The notes beneath the pieces were generated by a model. It was given only the letters and a program-made list of their open reading frames with translations. It was not told where the DNA came from and made no database searches. This document shows, in pieces, positions 33,366 to 42,977 of a DNA stretch of 64,000 bases. The DNA is from Candidatus Saccharimonadota bacterium. GTDB taxonomy: Bacteria; Patescibacteriota; Saccharimonadia; Saccharimonadales; Saccharimonadaceae. The translations under genes were made by a program, and so were the position numbers. Numbering within the stretch: the stretch's first letter is position 1; each line of letters begins with the position of its first letter. Location: contig JAFRCN010000004.1 in assembly GCA_017404335.1 (NCBI GenBank), positions 1 through 64,000 on the forward strand. The letters run 5' to 3'.

Positions 33366-35174
33366 ATGTTGGTACAGAATGGTGTTTTGATGGGGCTTTT
33401 GTATGGACTTTGGTACATACTCAGCCTCACGTTGGCTATGCATCTGATGCATGGAGGAGTATGGTCGAGGCCGTTCTTGCGAGCAAGACGGCGTGAAGTG
33501 ATTGGGACTGCGATTGTGGGCGTAGCGCTCTTCGGGGCGCGAGCGGTTCTCCAGTATCTCGTTTACGAGAATCTCTGGATTGCGGTTTTTGGGATGCTGG
33601 TCGGAATCGTGGCCATCTTCCAAATTGGATATTTGTGGTATTACTATCACGATGACTCTGATATGGGCTGGCCGTTGATTCTCATGATCTTCGCATTGCT
33701 TCCGGCTGGACAGGTAGTTTGGACGACTACGATGACTTGGTCTTTCATGGTGAATAGTTGGTTCTGGTTGACAGTAGTGCAAGCGCTTCCGGTGTTGATT
33801 TTCATTGCGGCGGTGGCGTTTGTCGTAGCCGAGTATTTCTTCTATCAGTATGCGGAATACCGAAACGAAGATTCGCATTTCGCATCTGAGCGAAGGGTGT
33901 GCGGTTGGGCAACTGTTTTCGCGGCGATACTTGCCATGGTTCTGTTTGTGGTCGGTGTAATTCCGGGTGCACAGATTGATTGGCAGTCTCTGGGCGAAGG
34001 TGAGCAGTGGCAAGAAGAACAGCAGGATCCAAAGTTGGAGTGGTCTGAGGATAAAACGCCGTCGTTGGCGGGTGAGGGATGGATGTTTTACAATAACTAT
34101 CTCCAAAAACCATATGACGATGACCCTTTGAATGACTACAACTTTGGTGCGAGTTCGATTTGGGATGATGCGACTGCTGAGGACTGGTATGACCCGGATT
34201 TCCGGGCGCGAATCGTGAGAGACCCAGCGCTTGGTGCGGCTGATATTGCGTGGTTTGACTGCGTGATGGGCACGAGAGTGCTGGGGCATTTCCATGCGTC
34301 GATCCAGGGAAATTGGCCGACCGCGATTAATGAAGCAAAGGAGAGCTTCATCGCTAATCCGGAGCTTTATAATCAGGTTTGCCAGAATTTCTTCTCTTGG
34401 TTGGACGCGGCAGAAGTGTCGATCCAGTATGATGACGGCTTGACCGATCAGATGTACATGGATCCGCACACGGGTTCGAATGTGCCGGACGTTATCCTGA
34501 TGGAGACGACGGAGCATGAGGGCTGGTTCCTCGTTTATCGGTTCCAAGTAAAGGAAAATTTCGCTGAGGTAAAGTATCGGCTTGAGTGCGGATACCAGCC
34601 GACGAATTGTTCCGAGAAGATGCAGTGGACTCCGGCTCGGCGTGAGTCGACAGGGGTTCTTAGTCCGACCAAGAAGCCGGACAAGCCAGACCCGACCAAG
34701 AAGCCGGACAAGCCAGACCCGACCAAGAAACCGGGTAAGCCAGACCCGACCAAGAAGCCGAGCAAGCCAGATCCGACTCCTAGACCGAAGAAGGATCCGT
34801 CGAAGGGGACGCAGGGTGATCCGGTTGGGAAGCAGGATAATCCGGGTGCAGGTGAAGATACCAATACTGGGTCTGGTTCACAGAAATCTTCTAAGCACGA
34901 AAAAGAGTCTTCGACGAATGGTAATTACGAAGAGTATAAGCAGAAAGTTGAAGAAAAGAAGCAGGTGAATGAGGAGCAGAAGAAGGGGGGAGACGATAAT
35001 AAGCCAGCGGCAGCTCCAGCTCCTGAAGCTAAGGTAGACAATAATGGGAGTACAGGAACTGGAAATGGTTCGGCCGATGCGGCTACTCCTGTACAGGAGA
35101 AGGCGCATGAAGCCGATACCGGTAACACTATTTCTGATCAGCCGGGTGAGGCTTGGGGAGGCCCTTCGGATTAG
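33366..35174 (+). CDS. Polytopic membrane protein with Lys-Pro-Asp repeat region
   Basis: 602 residues. The start is fixed by AAGGAGGT. The N-terminal 215 residues hold about six membrane helices; a domain of about 215 residues follows, likely on one face of the membrane, containing FDCVMGTRVLGH and two cysteines near CGYQPTNC. Residues about 434-470 are PTKKPDKPD repeats, and the rest is hydrophilic (Lys, Asn, Gly, Pro). No family is recognised. The codon style (CGG, GAC, ATC, TTC mixed) is unlike the neighbours, and promoter, leader and ribosome site are all strong, which suggests high expression. Confidence 0.75.
   Translation: MLVQNGVLMGLLYGLWYILSLTLAMHLMHGGVWSRPFLRARRREVIGTAIVGVALFGARAVLQYLVYENLWIAVFGMLVGIVAIFQIGYLWYYYHDDSDMGWPLILMIFALLPAGQVVWTTTMTWSFMVNSWFWLTVVQALPVLIFIAAVAFVVAEYFFYQYAEYRNEDSHFASERRVCGWATVFAAILAMVLFVVGVIPGAQIDWQSLGEGEQWQEEQQDPKLEWSEDKTPSLAGEGWMFYNNYLQKPYDDDPLNDYNFGASSIWDDATAEDWYDPDFRARIVRDPALGAADIAWFDCVMGTRVLGHFHASIQGNWPTAINEAKESFIANPELYNQVCQNFFSWLDAAEVSIQYDDGLTDQMYMDPHTGSNVPDVILMETTEHEGWFLVYRFQVKENFAEVKYRLECGYQPTNCSEKMQWTPARRESTGVLSPTKKPDKPDPTKKPDKPDPTKKPGKPDPTKKPSKPDPTPRPKKDPSKGTQGDPVGKQDNPGAGEDTNTGSGSQKSSKHEKESSTNGNYEEYKQKVEEKKQVNEEQKKGGDDNKPAAAPAPEAKVDNNGSTGTGNGSADAATPVQEKAHEADTGNTISDQPGEAWGGPSD
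34665..34772 (+). repeat. 27-bp in-frame tandem repeat, four copies
   Basis: Units start at 34665, 34692, 34719 and 34746 and encode PTKKPDKPD, with Gly and Ser replacing the second Asp-linked position in the last two. The region is a rigid, charged stalk-like segment. Confidence 0.85.
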
Positions 35175-35238
35175 ACTTTAGATAGAGGATAGCATTTTTT
35201 AGGGCGAGTGGTTTTACTGCGATAGCCCTAGTACCTTT

Positions 35239-35263
35239 GCCCCGACGGTTTATCTGTCGGGGC
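35239..35263 (+). terminator. Hairpin downstream of the 33366 gene
   Basis: GCCCCGAC and GTCGGGGC form an 8-bp stem around nine bases. The following tract (GTTATCC) is not U-rich, so it may stabilise the 3' end more than terminate. Confidence 0.55.
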
Positions 35264-35314
35264 GTTATCCAAATTAAAGACTGAGACGAGGCGATTGTTA
35301 AATTGAAGTTTTAA

Positions 35315-35345
35315 CGCAAGAAAAGGCTTGCGGTTATTTTGTTTT
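35315..35345 (+). terminator. Intrinsic terminator
   Basis: CGCAAG/CTTGCG stem around AAAAGG, followed by a T-rich tract (ATTTTGTTTTT). It lies immediately before the promoter of the next gene. Confidence 0.7.
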
Positions 35346-35350
35346 TGCGC

Positions 35351-35356
35351 TATAAT
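35351..35356 (+). promoter_or_regulatory. -10 box of the large surface protein gene
   Basis: TATAAT, ten bases before the ATG at 35367. The leader would be only a few bases long; an in-frame ATG at 35355 overlaps the box. Confidence 0.6.
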
Positions 35357-35366
35357 GGAGTTATCC

Positions 35367-38300
35367 ATGTATAGTCGAAGCAAACGGGCTATAGAATGGG
35401 TTCGAAGAACGGGGAAAGTTAAAGGTTTGATTTTTAGTATGGTCATTTCTTTAGTAGGAATGGCTTTTTTGATGGTACTTGCGGTTAAGGATGTGAGGGC
35501 GGAAGGGGGTGCATACATTGGGACTGGGACGGTGATTAGCGGTGGTGGTGGTGGTGATAGTGAACCGGGACCTCCGGGATGTAATAAGGACTATGATAAT
35601 TCGGTGGAGTGTCGGGGTGTGTCCTGGGTATTTTACGAAGCGACGGGAAATGCGGGAGAAGAGGGGATAAATATGGTATTTCCGGCTACTTACGATAAAA
35701 GTGAAAATAAAATAACCATTCCAAAAGAGTGTTCATTAAGTGGAAGAGGCTTTTGGCACTTTGGAAGGACGGCAATTGCGCGACATTATAATAAACACGG
35801 CTATAATTTTGCTTATTTTTCGGATTTTAATCGAGTTTTAAGTTATGAATTGATAAATTTCGCGGAGCGAAAAAGGAGTTCTGGTTATAGTACATCTTTG
35901 GGTAAATATGGACATATGAAAACTTATAACTGGGGATATAATAGATATGCGAATGGATATCAGACAGGAAGTTTTACGCACCCTAACGGAAACGGCGGAT
36001 TACAAAACGAATTATATAAGATAAATAGTAAAAAGGATTACAAGAAGATTTATAGAGCAACTAAATATGGACACATTGGAGGTAGCCGGAACGGAAAAAT
36101 AAATGCTTATAATTTGAATCTAAATGAAAGCAACCCAGAAGTCTGGCGGAATTTTAAGACTGCCTGGAAATATGCGAATGGGGAAGAATATACAAGGACG
36201 AACTTCCCAAATAACTTGAAATTTTTCTGTTATTGGGAAGAGATGAATGGAGTGACGTTATCGGGACAGGCGATTAGAGATTCGGATGGGAGAAAACTGG
36301 TTTGGTCGAATTCGAATACGGTTGAAACTGGAAAAACCGCTTCGGTAACTGCGCCGAAGAAAACTAATTCTAACACGGGTGGAGAGTATGGCTTTATGTA
36401 TTGGCAAAATGAGGCCGGCGATAAGGTGGAAGTGGTTTGTCCGAGAAAGGAAGGATCAAAGCATTATGCATGTTTAGACCCCAATAATAATAGAAAACTG
36501 ACGATAGAGGAGATGCAGAGAGATAGGGAGTTTAGCGCGGTTTATGGGCGGAGAACTATGAGAGCGGCGGCAAAAGATATTTCTTCGGGGAACGCTTTGA
36601 CTTGGCCGGCGTCTATCGTTAGATCTTTGACTGTGCCGTATGGCGATGCGGCGGGGTTAGTAGCGCCAAGTACGATCACGAGTGGCGGGAGAATTTATAA
36701 GTTTTTGTATTGGGAAAATGAAGGCGGCAATGAGGTGGTGGCGAGTTGCCCTAGACCAGATGAGAATGCGACTTATGCGTGTATCGATAAAAATAATAAT
36801 AAGAAGATTTCGATATCAACATTAAAGAGTGATAGAAATTTTTACGCAATATATGAAAGAAATGAATTTGCTGGTAGAGTAAGAGCATTTGAGGGGGCTA
36901 GTACGAGTGGGACGAACTCGACGAATACGGGTTGGGTGGAGACTAATACAGATTCGTCGCTCTCGATTCCTTGTGCGAACGACGGATGCAGAACGACCTT
37001 TGACCTGTATCTAAAGACGATTACCGGGACGGGGAAGACGTACTATTCGGTTTCGCGAAGTAAAAACAACGGAAGTTTTTCATCAGTTTCGGTTTTGCCG
37101 GCTTCGCCTCTGGCGCCTTCAGTGAACGGGACAGCGATTCGGAAAACGACGGGGAATTTTACAGAAACCTTGAAACCTGGCGAAAAGGTATGTTATCGGT
37201 TAACTTTTAGACCGTATGGAAGGTATGACGATACGGCAACGGCTAACGCGACAGTTTGTGTTACGGCGAAAACGTCAGTTTACGAAGGGAAATCTTCGGT
37301 TACGGGCGCAACGAACGGGACGACGGATTGGCAGAGAATCGATAAGACTGATACGTTTTTCGTCTACGGTTGTTCATCGACGGTGGGGTGTAGTGTTTCG
37401 TTTAATCATCGGATTCGGGCGGTGGAAGAAGGGGGTGGTTCGACCGATTATATGATTGCTAGGACTTCGAATTTAACTGAAACGACGAGGAAAATTGAGA
37501 ATAATCCTAACGTAAAAAGTGGTCGTTTTAGCGGAGCGGAGAGTGAAGTCGGGGCGTCGGGGCCATTTACGCTTTATCCGGGGATGGTAGTTTGTGAAAC
37601 TTTGACATTTAGGGTAAGTAATGCTTCGGTTGGGAATGCGACGACGAAAATTTGTGCTTCGGCTTTGGGGAAAGCGCAGCCAGATGACCCAAACGATCCA
37701 AATGACCCGGACTATCCAGAAAATGACCCGAACGGAAACGATGGGAGTAATGCGCTGGTTGATATTGAAGTGAGAAATAATAGTGTAACAAAATATAATA
37801 CTTATCGGAGAATCGTATACGCGAAGCCGAGAGATTCTCTGACTTATCGGGCGAGCTATAATCCGAATTTGCAATATACATATTATTTGAAGCCAGAGCA
37901 GATGCGGGTTGATGGGGGAACGATTTATCCTTCGGCGACTGGAGTAAATACTTCGAGAAGTTTGGCAACGATGTTTAATGCGGTCAAAACGCCGGGGTGG
38001 AATAATGATATATATGTATATAGTGTGAATTTTGTAGGAAGTGCGTTTTCTCGGGCGTATGATTATCCAAACGGGCAATTTTCGAAACGGACCGAGACGA
38101 ACGGACATAACGTGGTAGCGGGAGAAGTGGGGCGGAGCCTGAATGAGTACGCCGAAATTAATTATTCAAGAAACGAAACGGTTAAAACTACGCCGACGCA
38201 GGTGAGGTTTACGGCGAACGGAACGAGAAATTTGGGGAATGTTTTGACTAGTAGGCGTTACAAGGTAGCTTACGCGAGAATTCCGTATAATTATACTACC

Positions 38301-39860
38301 GATATTGAAGTACCGAAGCCAGAAGGCCCAAACCATCCGGGTAATAATTCACCAGCGCCGGAAATTGTTTACGCGGGAGAAGATAAACAGATAAATATTA
38401 AAGTTGATGTTTTGCCGAAGAATAACAATATGACGATGAATCCAGGAGACTCTCCTTACGCGACGAAGACAGGGAAGTCAACAGTAAAAGTAATTGTATA
38501 TGTGACAGACGATCCGAAGGGCGGGACGTCTAGCTACGCGGGAGATAGAAATAGCGATTTGTGTGCGTATTATGGAACGACTGCAGATAAGTCGGGAGAT
38601 AGTTGGGATTGTGGAAGTTATACCGCGAAAGAATCGAGTTTGAATAATGTCGGGAATTTGAATGGAGAAACGACGACTTTTCCAACGACCTTTAACGCCC
38701 CGGATGTGGACGCCGGGAAGAAAATTTGTGTTGCTGCCGCCATCTTTCCTGCTAATTCCGGTCTAGATACCAATTATTCCAGTCTAGATGGCGGTAGAAT
38801 ATGGAGGATTTCGGATTCTCGGTGCTTTGTGGTTGCAAAGCGACCGAGCTTGCAGGTTGTCGGGGGAGGATTGTATTCGGTGGGGAATTTGGTGACTTCA
38901 GTTGCGGCGAAGCGGAACGTGTTTGGATTTTATCCAGTGCTACTTTCTTCTCGAGCAAATACGACGATTTTTGGATCCTGGGTTGAGCACCAAATTGTTG
39001 CGGTTGGGAATACGGCGGGGATTTCTTCGGGGGCTTCGACGGGATATTTTGGAAGTAGCTCCTCGACGGTGCCGGCGTCGGGTAGGACGCCGAAGGTGGG
39101 TCTAGGCGGAAGTTTTGAGGGGACTCGAGTAGATTATTGTGTCAGGGTGCCTCTTACTGTGGCGAATACGAATTCGGCAATTCCTTGTAAAGGACGTTCG
39201 ATTGCGGGTGGATATATTATGAAAAGTAATGCGACTCTACCATCGGATAAGGAAAAACTGATAGCGAAGTTTATGGAAGAAAACGAAGACGAGGCGATCG
39301 AATACAATAAAATAAATGGGAATCACGTGGTAGACGCGACGACGGTTCCGAAAAGTTTGACTAGGATTATTCATGCTACTTCTAATATTACGATTGCGGG
39401 GAATATAGTTTATGCGGACGGGTATGGTAGTTTAGGGGAGATTCCGAAGTTGATAATTTATGCGGAAGGAAATGTGGATATTAGTTGTAACGTAACGCGA
39501 ATCGACGCAGTAATAATTGCTGGGAGGGATAGTAGAAATGGCGTAGTGAATACTTGCCCGACGAGTTTTTCGGCCTACACTGGAGATATAACTTCAGCGG
39601 TAAACTGGGAGCATAATTATATAACACTGATTAATACACGAGCGAATTCGAATCCGCTTCGGATAAACGGGGCGATTATTGCGAATCGGTTAATTGCGAA
39701 TCGTACTTACGGCGCGGCAAAAGGGGCTAATTCGGTGGTGCCGGCGGAAGTGATTAACTTTGATGCGACTTTATACGGATGGGGGATGAATAAATCGGAA
39801 GCAACGGCTTCGGGGAAAATGCGGACGGTTTATCAACATGAACTAGCGCCAAGATATTAA
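35367..39860 (+). CDS. Giant secreted surface protein
   Basis: 1,497 residues. A membrane-spanning signal segment (about 24-44) is followed by an exterior chain. Two related modules around residues 310-390 and 415-490 (KTNSNTGGEYGFMYWQNE... and ITSGGRIYKFLYWENE..., each ending in an EFSAVY/NFYAIY strand) resemble Listeria-Bacteroides/InlB-type repeats. Later modules around 510-600 and 630-760 share a CxxTxTFxxxLRxxxG-like strand pattern. Residues about 760-785 are an Asp-Pro-Asn linker. The C-terminal 180 residues include a beta-helix-like run (NITIAGNIVYADGYGS, IDAVIIAGRD). No sortase signal is seen. An adhesin role is inferred from size, repeats and export. Confidence 0.8.
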   Translation: MYSRSKRAIEWVRRTGKVKGLIFSMVISLVGMAFLMVLAVKDVRAEGGAYIGTGTVISGGGGGDSEPGPPGCNKDYDNSVECRGVSWVFYEATGNAGEEGINMVFPATYDKSENKITIPKECSLSGRGFWHFGRTAIARHYNKHGYNFAYFSDFNRVLSYELINFAERKRSSGYSTSLGKYGHMKTYNWGYNRYANGYQTGSFTHPNGNGGLQNELYKINSKKDYKKIYRATKYGHIGGSRNGKINAYNLNLNESNPEVWRNFKTAWKYANGEEYTRTNFPNNLKFFCYWEEMNGVTLSGQAIRDSDGRKLVWSNSNTVETGKTASVTAPKKTNSNTGGEYGFMYWQNEAGDKVEVVCPRKEGSKHYACLDPNNNRKLTIEEMQRDREFSAVYGRRTMRAAAKDISSGNALTWPASIVRSLTVPYGDAAGLVAPSTITSGGRIYKFLYWENEGGNEVVASCPRPDENATYACIDKNNNKKISISTLKSDRNFYAIYERNEFAGRVRAFEGASTSGTNSTNTGWVETNTDSSLSIPCANDGCRTTFDLYLKTITGTGKTYYSVSRSKNNGSFSSVSVLPASPLAPSVNGTAIRKTTGNFTETLKPGEKVCYRLTFRPYGRYDDTATANATVCVTAKTSVYEGKSSVTGATNGTTDWQRIDKTDTFFVYGCSSTVGCSVSFNHRIRAVEEGGGSTDYMIARTSNLTETTRKIENNPNVKSGRFSGAESEVGASGPFTLYPGMVVCETLTFRVSNASVGNATTKICASALGKAQPDDPNDPNDPDYPENDPNGNDGSNALVDIEVRNNSVTKYNTYRRIVYAKPRDSLTYRASYNPNLQYTYYLKPEQMRVDGGTIYPSATGVNTSRSLATMFNAVKTPGWNNDIYVYSVNFVGSAFSRAYDYPNGQFSKRTETNGHNVVAGEVGRSLNEYAEINYSRNETVKTTPTQVRFTANGTRNLGNVLTSRRYKVAYARIPYNYTTDIEVPKPEGPNHPGNNSPAPEIVYAGEDKQINIKVDVLPKNNNMTMNPGDSPYATKTGKSTVKVIVYVTDDPKGGTSSYAGDRNSDLCAYYGTTADKSGDSWDCGSYTAKESSLNNVGNLNGETTTFPTTFNAPDVDAGKKICVAAAIFPANSGLDTNYSSLDGGRIWRISDSRCFVVAKRPSLQVVGGGLYSVGNLVTSVAAKRNVFGFYPVLLSSRANTTIFGSWVEHQIVAVGNTAGISSGASTGYFGSSSSTVPASGRTPKVGLGGSFEGTRVDYCVRVPLTVANTNSAIPCKGRSIAGGYIMKSNATLPSDKEKLIAKFMEENEDEAIEYNKINGNHVVDATTVPKSLTRIIHATSNITIAGNIVYADGYGSLGEIPKLIIYAEGNVDISCNVTRIDAVIIAGRDSRNGVVNTCPTSFSAYTGDITSAVNWEHNYITLINTRANSNPLRINGAIIANRLIANRTYGAAKGANSVVPAEVINFDATLYGWGMNKSEATASGKMRTVYQHELAPRY

Positions 39861-39897
39861 AACTATGGATTTGTAATGTAGGAATGGAAAAGACTCG

Positions 39898-39906
39898 TGC
39901 TATAAT
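39898..39906 (+). promoter_or_regulatory. Leaderless promoter of the 39913 gene
   Basis: TGC-TATAAT ends six bases before the ATG at 39913. Confidence 0.75.
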
Positions 39907-39912
39907 AATTTT

Positions 39913-40755
39913 ATGAACGAACGCTTGCCCAACCATAATGATAACAAACGAATTTCATGGGAAAATATTGCTACGGGGTTAAGTTTTAATCCTGAGGCGG
40001 CAGAAAAACGAATTCAGTTTGCCAAAGGCGAGAGACTAATCGAATCTGAATCCATAGTAGGACGCGAGGAGGAAATACATAATTGGCTAACGAGGGTATA
40101 CGACAATAAGAGCTTCAAGAGTATTGCTCCATACAGACGATACGTTAGTTTACTGGAAATAACCAATAATCCGATTGTCTTTTTAGATAATAGTCTTGAG
40201 GAACGATATTCTAAAGAAGTAAGACTTCAGTATCTGAATGAAATACGCAGATTACCGGAAAAAGCTAAACGAAATCTGGAGCAATATAAAAAATATCTGG
40301 ATGAGATTCTTGAAACAACTCCTATTCAAGAACCCTATGGAGACGAATACGACTTATCACCCGAAGAAATATATAGATTCCGCCCGATTGATTTCTTTGA
40401 GATGGGAAAACGCTTAATTGACCGTGGTCTCGTGAAAAAGCACGAAGGTGAGTTGAGGACGTGGTTGGACAGTTTTGAATATAATCCAGAAACTTTTCAA
40501 GCTAGATTATTTGACTCTAGAGATGAATTGGAAGGAGCCGAGATGTTTAATGCGCGAAACTACCAAGAGTATTATAATATGAGTTATAATGCACAAGTGG
40601 CGGGAAAAACTGTTGAGCAATACTATGAAGACTACTATGGACATCTCGGTCATAAACAATATGCTCTTGAAAGATTCGACTCTGTGCCTGCTCAAGCTAA
40701 AAAATCATTGGATTATCTTGCAAGCTATAAAGTAGCTTTCGATTCAGAGGGCTGA
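39913..40755 (+). CDS. Soluble protein of unknown function
   Basis: 280 residues, rich in Glu, Arg and Tyr, without membrane helices or signal peptide, mostly helical by eye. No motif is recognised. Its codon use is more A/T-rich and less GCG/GGG-biased than its neighbours, which may mark a different origin. It is monocistronic, with its own -10 box and terminator. Confidence 0.7.
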   Translation: MNERLPNHNDNKRISWENIATGLSFNPEAAEKRIQFAKGERLIESESIVGREEEIHNWLTRVYDNKSFKSIAPYRRYVSLLEITNNPIVFLDNSLEERYSKEVRLQYLNEIRRLPEKAKRNLEQYKKYLDEILETTPIQEPYGDEYDLSPEEIYRFRPIDFFEMGKRLIDRGLVKKHEGELRTWLDSFEYNPETFQARLFDSRDELEGAEMFNARNYQEYYNMSYNAQVAGKTVEQYYEDYYGHLGHKQYALERFDSVPAQAKKSLDYLASYKVAFDSEG

Positions 40756-40790
40756 TTGTCGGGTCCAGCCACCAAATTAGCATATAAAAT

Positions 40791-40813
40791 AAGCCCTAAA
40801 GGGCTTCTTTTAT
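40791..40813 (+). terminator. Intrinsic terminator of the 39913 gene
   Basis: AAGCCC/GGGCTT stem around TAAA, followed by CTTTTAT. Confidence 0.8.
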
Positions 40814-40817
40814 ATGT

Positions 40818-40857
40818 TGGTCTGGGTGACTGGGCTCGCATCTTTAGATTCGAGCCC
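40818..40857 (-). repeat. Partial copy of the tRNA-Pro 3' end
   Basis: Bases 40818-40838 repeat the last 21 bases of tRNA-Pro(TGG), including CCA, in the same orientation (compare 40896-40916). The copied GGGCTCG now pairs with CGAGCCC at 40851-40857 as a new 7-bp hairpin. It could be a relic of integration at a tRNA gene or of a local duplication. Confidence 0.75.
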
Positions 40858-40861
40858 CCAA

Positions 40862-40886
40862 ACAAAAAATGCCTGCTGGAGGCATT
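40862..40886 (-). terminator. Intrinsic terminator of tRNA-Pro(TGG)
   Basis: On the minus strand AATGCC/GGCATT form a stem around seven bases, followed by a run of T (TTTTTTGTTT). Confidence 0.8.
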
Positions 40887-40895
40887 GGATTTTCG

Positions 40896-40971
40896 TGGTC
40901 TGGGTGACTGGGCTCGAACCAGCGACCTCGCGCTCCCAAAGCGCGTGCGCTACCAACTGCGCTACACCCAG
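40896..40971 (-). tRNA. tRNA-Pro(TGG)
   Basis: Minus-strand cloverleaf: acceptor CTGGGTG/CACCCAG, anticodon stem CGCGC/GCGCG with loop TTTGGGA giving TGG, T-loop GGTTCGAGCC and encoded CCA. Confidence 0.95.
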
Positions 40972-41004
40972 GACTTTTTAATTATAGCATGAAAAGCGAT
41001 AATA

Positions 41005-41013
41005 TGGTAATAT
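41005..41013 (+). promoter_or_regulatory. Leaderless promoter of ftsH
   Basis: TGG-TAATAT ends seven bases before the ftsH ATG at 41021. Confidence 0.65.
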
Positions 41014-41020
41014 ATTATAT

Positions 41021-42976
41021 ATGGCAGAGAAGAGTAATACGAACAAGAATAAATTTACTGGTACGGGGAAAAATCCTAGCGGGGCGATGCAGGGAATGGG
41101 TACGAGCTCAAACATGATTCGGAGTTTTTTCTTTATTATGATTATGGCGGTTTTGGTTGGGCTCTTGATTTCGAACTTTAATTCGACTTCGGTAAAGAAA
41201 ACGGAGGTGGCGCTTTCGGAAGTAATCGCGAGGGCGAACGACCCGGAGGGTAATATCGCGAAAATTACGGTGACGGGGCAGACTCTAGATATTACGCTAA
41301 AAGGAAAAGATCAGCCGACCGAGACGTCGAGAAAAGACGGGTCGGGGACTCTATACGAGCAGGGCTTGATAAATTATTGCGAGGGAATGTCGGGAGAAGA
41401 CTTTACGAAATGCAATGAAAAATATCCGAAGATTGAGTATAAAGAAGACATCGATACTTTTGGAATCATTTTAAATGTTGCTCTTACGGTGCTTCCGATT
41501 GTGGCGATTGTGATATTCTTTTCGTGGATGATGCGCCAGGCGACTTCGGCAAACAATCAATCGCTAAGCTTCGGAAAGTCGCGGGCGAAATTATATGGGC
41601 CGGATAAGAAAAAGGTGACGTTTGTCGATGTCGCGGGAAACGAAGCGGCGAAACAGGATTTGACGGAGATTGTAGACTTTTTGAAAAACCCGAAGAAATA
41701 CGAAAAACTTGGTGCGAAGATCCCGCGCGGGGTTTTACTAGCGGGGAATCCTGGTACGGGTAAGACTTTGATGGCGCGGGCGGTCGCAGGGGAGGCGAAT
41801 GTGCCGTTCTTCTCGATTTCAGGGTCAGAGTTCGCGGAGATGTTCGTTGGGGTAGGCGCGTCGAGGGTGCGAGATTTGTTTTCGAAAGCAAAGAAAAATG
41901 CGCCGTCGATTATCTTTATTGACGAAATCGACGCGGTGGCACATAAGCGTGACGCGCGGGGTGGAGCAGGGCGCGAAGACGAGCAAACCTTGAACCAGAT
42001 TCTCGTAGAGATGGACGGGTTTGATAATGATTCGGGAGTCATCGTGATGGCGGCGACGAACCGAGTCGATATGCTCGATAAGGCGCTACTTCGGCCAGGG
42101 CGATTTGACCGGCACGTTAATGTGACCTTGCCGGAGCGAAAGGATAGGCTGGAGATTTTGAAGGTGCATTTTAAGGGTAAACCGGTAGAAGCGGATATTG
42201 ATTTAGAAGCGCTCGCCAAAAAGACAGCAGGTTCGTCGGGAGCGGACCTTGCGAATATCGCGAACGAGGCGGCGATTACCGCGGCGCGCGAAGGACACAA
42301 GGCGATTTCGAACGCAGATTTAACCGAGGCGTTTGAGCGGGTGGCAATTGGACCGGAGCGGAAGTCGAAAGTAATGAACGAGAAAGAACGAAAGATTACG
42401 GCGTATCACGAGGCGGGGCACGCGGTGGTCGGGCACGTTTTGCCAGATTCGGATCCAGTACATAAAGTCACGATTATCCCGCGAGGTTCGACGGGTGGGG
42501 TAACTTGGTTTTTGCCGCCGGAGGATAGAAGTTATAAAAACGTTTATGAGTTAAAGGACATTCTCGCGCGAGCAATGGGTGGGAGAATTGCGGAGAAGCT
42601 AATTTTTGGGAAGGATGCGATTACGACGGGGGCATCGTCAGATTTGAAGAACGTTGCGGAGCTTGCTAAATCGATGATTGTCGAGGAGGGAATGGGCGAT
42701 GCGCTTCGGAATATGGTGTTCCCGGAGGGGGAGACGGGTTATTATACGATTACAACGGGTAAACCGTATTCGGAGAAGACGGCGGAAGTGATTGACCTCG
42801 AAATTAAGAAGTTAGCTGAAGAGGCGGCGAAGCGAGCGGAAGAGGTTTTGAAGGCGAATAAAGCGGTGCTTGATAAACTAGCTGAGGAATTACTCGCACA
42901 CGAGACGCTCGAAGAAAAAGAATTAGAACCGATTCTTAAAAATACTAAGTTACCAGAAACTGCGAAGCTATATTAA
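41021..42976 (+). CDS. ftsH: ATP-dependent zinc metalloprotease FtsH
   Basis: 651 residues. Two membrane helices (about 30-50 and 150-168) flank a short exterior domain. The AAA module has Walker A GNPGTGKT, Walker [11 protein letters not shown] and the second region of homology ending RPGRFDR. The protease part has the zinc motif HEAGHA and the downstream acidic ligand in the SSDLKNV segment. FtsH degrades misassembled membrane and regulatory proteins. The aminopeptidase gene starts two bases after its stop, so the pair forms an operon. Confidence 0.97.
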   Translation: MAEKSNTNKNKFTGTGKNPSGAMQGMGTSSNMIRSFFFIMIMAVLVGLLISNFNSTSVKKTEVALSEVIARANDPEGNIAKITVTGQTLDITLKGKDQPTETSRKDGSGTLYEQGLINYCEGMSGEDFTKCNEKYPKIEYKEDIDTFGIILNVALTVLPIVAIVIFFSWMMRQATSANNQSLSFGKSRAKLYGPDKKKVTFVDVAGNEAAKQDLTEIVDFLKNPKKYEKLGAKIPRGVLLAGNPGTGKTLMARAVAGEANVPFFSISGSEFAEMFVGVGASRVRDLFSKAKKNAPSIIFIDEIDAVAHKRDARGGAGREDEQTLNQILVEMDGFDNDSGVIVMAATNRVDMLDKALLRPGRFDRHVNVTLPERKDRLEILKVHFKGKPVEADIDLEALAKKTAGSSGADLANIANEAAITAAREGHKAISNADLTEAFERVAIGPERKSKVMNEKERKITAYHEAGHAVVGHVLPDSDPVHKVTIIPRGSTGGVTWFLPPEDRSYKNVYELKDILARAMGGRIAEKLIFGKDAITTGASSDLKNVAELAKSMIVEEGMGDALRNMVFPEGETGYYTITTGKPYSEKTAEVIDLEIKKLAEEAAKRAEEVLKANKAVLDKLAEELLAHETLEEKELEPILKNTKLPETAKLY

Positions 42977-42977
42977 A

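Noticed and set aside
33360-34547. A 395-codon open frame antisense to the 33366 gene
   Set aside because: It is Arg/His/Pro-rich, has no start signals, and mirrors a real gene with strong promoter and ribosome site.
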